Shown here: positions 50,059-50,979 of the stretch, one piece after another
How the letters are laid out: every line of letters begins with the position of its first letter
Numbering within the stretch: the first letter of the stretch is position 1
From: Hoeflea sp. BAL378
Lineage (GTDB): Bacteria > Pseudomonadota > Alphaproteobacteria > Rhizobiales > Rhizobiaceae
Reading direction: 5' to 3'
NCBI RefSeq assembly: GCF_000759435.1
Contig: NZ_JRJG01000251.1
Coordinates: forward strand, 1 to 50,979
DNA: 50,979 bases
Translations under genes and position numbers: made by a program
The notes under the pieces: model-generated
Told to the model about the DNA's origin: nothing
Seen by the model: only the letters and a program-made list of their open reading frames with translations
Databases searched by the model: none

Positions 50059-50979
50059 TCATTCCGGTTCGCTGAGGACGCGGAACTCGATGCGGCGGTT
50101 GGCCGCCTTGCCCGCGTCGGTTTCATTGTCTTGCAGCGGACGGCTTTCGCCGTATCCGACGGCCCGCATGCGCTCCGCCGAAACGCCGGCGGCACTCAGA
50201 TACTCAAGCACCGATTGCGCCCGGCGCTGCGACAGGGCCAGATTGTCCGCCTCCGAGCCATCGGCATCGGTGTGGCCGGCGATCTCCAGCCGCGCCGTGC
50301 CGCATTGCCGCGCGGCGAAGGCGATCCGGTCGAGATAGCCATGCGAATGGTCGGCGATCGCCGCCTGCCCGGTTTCAAACAGCACGGTGTTGAGCCCGGC
50401 CAGCCGGTCGAGTTCCGCCTGGCAGGCGGCCGCCGGCAGGACCTTGTCCGGAACCGTCGCGATGTCGATGGCGGGCTCCGCGCTGAAACCCGCGGGCAGC
50501 CCCTCGGCCAGGAGCCGCGCGACCTCGCCGGACGCTGCCTCGCTCAGGGCGATGCCGCGCACGGACACGGTGCCGTCGGCGATCCGCGCCTCGCCGTCGC
50601 CGAGCCGGCTCAGCGCCTGCAGCGCGGCCAGCGCCGCGGCCTCGAGCCCTTCCGGCGCGCCGGCGGCGATGTCCTGGGCATCGTCGATGCTGAGCGTGCC
50701 GAACTTCAGGCCGGCGGCGGCAAGCAGCCTGTCGCGCGCCTCCTCGTTTGGCAGGGACCCGCTCAGCGTCAGCAGATCGCCCTCGCGCCGCGCCGACCAT
50801 TCCAGCGCCTGGCCCCGGGCCGCGCCGATGTCGGCGGTGCCGAGCGTGACGCCGCCCGGCAGACGCTCCGACAGGCTCTGCTGGATCCGGCGGAAGGCCT
50901 CGCCGTCGACGGCCTGGCCTTCCAGATTGAGCACCCGGCCGCTGACGGCGGCGGTTCCCTCGGCAAGATCGGACAGGAT
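50059..50979 (-). CDS. OmpA-family protein, N-terminus beyond window (partial)
   Basis: At least 306 residues are present and the frame is open to the right edge. The C-terminal OmpA-like peptidoglycan-binding domain reads VLFETGQAAIADHSHGYLDRIAFAARQCGTARLEIAGHTDADGSEADNLALSQRRAQSVLEYLSAAGV and ends with the ANRRIEF motif. Upstream are repeated BON-like segments (LTLSGSLPNEEARDRLL and VSVRGIALSEAASGEVARLL), as in some outer-membrane OmpA proteins. It is upstream of the 32-aa peptide and the HhH gene. Confidence 0.88.
   Translation of the reverse strand: MLSDLAEGTAAVSGRVLNLEGQAVDGEAFRRIQQSLSERLPGGVTLGTADIGAARGQALEWSARREGDLLTLSGSLPNEEARDRLLAAAGLKFGTLSIDDAQDIAAGAPEGLEAAALAALQALSRLGDGEARIADGTVSVRGIALSEAASGEVARLLAEGLPAGFSAEPAIDIATVPDKVLPAAACQAELDRLAGLNTVLFETGQAAIADHSHGYLDRIAFAARQCGTARLEIAGHTDADGSEADNLALSQRRAQSVLEYLSAAGVSAERMRAVGYGESRPLQDNETDAGKAANRRIEFRVLSEPE

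Overview
The window is a GC-rich stretch of chromosome from an alphaproteobacterium, most likely order Hyphomicrobiales (Rhizobiales). The evidence is the block dapA-smpB / labA-UDG / rpoZ-rsh-DUF2062-acpS-lepB-rnc-era-recO, a COG4111-type NadQ regulator together with nadABC, the TIGR02301 and DUF2062 families, and the short GC-rich palindromic repeats at the left edge. Family or genus (Phyllobacteriaceae/Rhizobiaceae, possibly Hoeflea-like) is a guess. I see no tRNA, rRNA, CRISPR array, insertion sequence or prophage. Almost all sequence is ordinary single-copy coding DNA.

Layout. 1-7.2 kb: an inverted pair of palindromic repeats, cysS, a LysE-type exporter, an SRAP (YedK/HMCES-like) protein, a DevBCA-type ABC exporter, and a divergent Nudix hydrolase. 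7.2-12 kb: three secreted or hypothetical proteins with a CtrA-like site, then a compact ygfZ / HD-hydrolase / tyrosine-phosphatase-like / nadQ operon. 12-16 kb: a BCCT transporter with a clear terminator, and soluble transhydrogenase sthA. 15.9-18.3 kb: a four-gene xenobiotic-response-like operon (SRPBCC, GyrI-like, GST, VOC) behind a promoter with a TetR-type operator in its spacer. 18.3-21.3 kb: a DUF4160/DUF2442 pair, an SLC13/RCK transporter and a repeat-bearing intergenic region. 21.3-25 kb: nadA-nadB-nadC with a perfect 23-bp palindromic operator, the likely target of the nadQ product encoded 13 kb away. 25-30 kb: a giant DUF2339 membrane protein, an MFS transporter and a TlpA-like thioredoxin. 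30-34.5 kb: phoA (with a Pho box) followed on the same strand by a Tat-exported DUF3299-like protein, an ABC ATPase/permease pair and a PCuAC-fold protein; the last two carry histidine clusters. 34.7-48 kb: housekeeping genes (thioesterase, recO, era, rnc, lepB, acpS, rsh, rpoZ, NYN/LabA, uracil-DNA glycosylase, smpB, dapA, lytic transglycosylase). 48-51 kb: an alpha/beta hydrolase, and an OmpA-family / 32-aa membrane peptide / helix-hairpin-helix operon running off the right edge.

The most interesting items are: the NadQ-nadABC circuit; the C-terminal clamp-binding-like QMKLF motif of the SRAP protein; the DUF3299-ABC-PCuAC system, which looks built for metal handling although its PCuAC domain has lost the canonical copper ligands; a family-5 uracil-DNA glycosylase whose only plausible start codons are CTG or ATC overlapping the preceding stop; and an unlisted 32-aa membrane peptide with a strong ribosome binding site.
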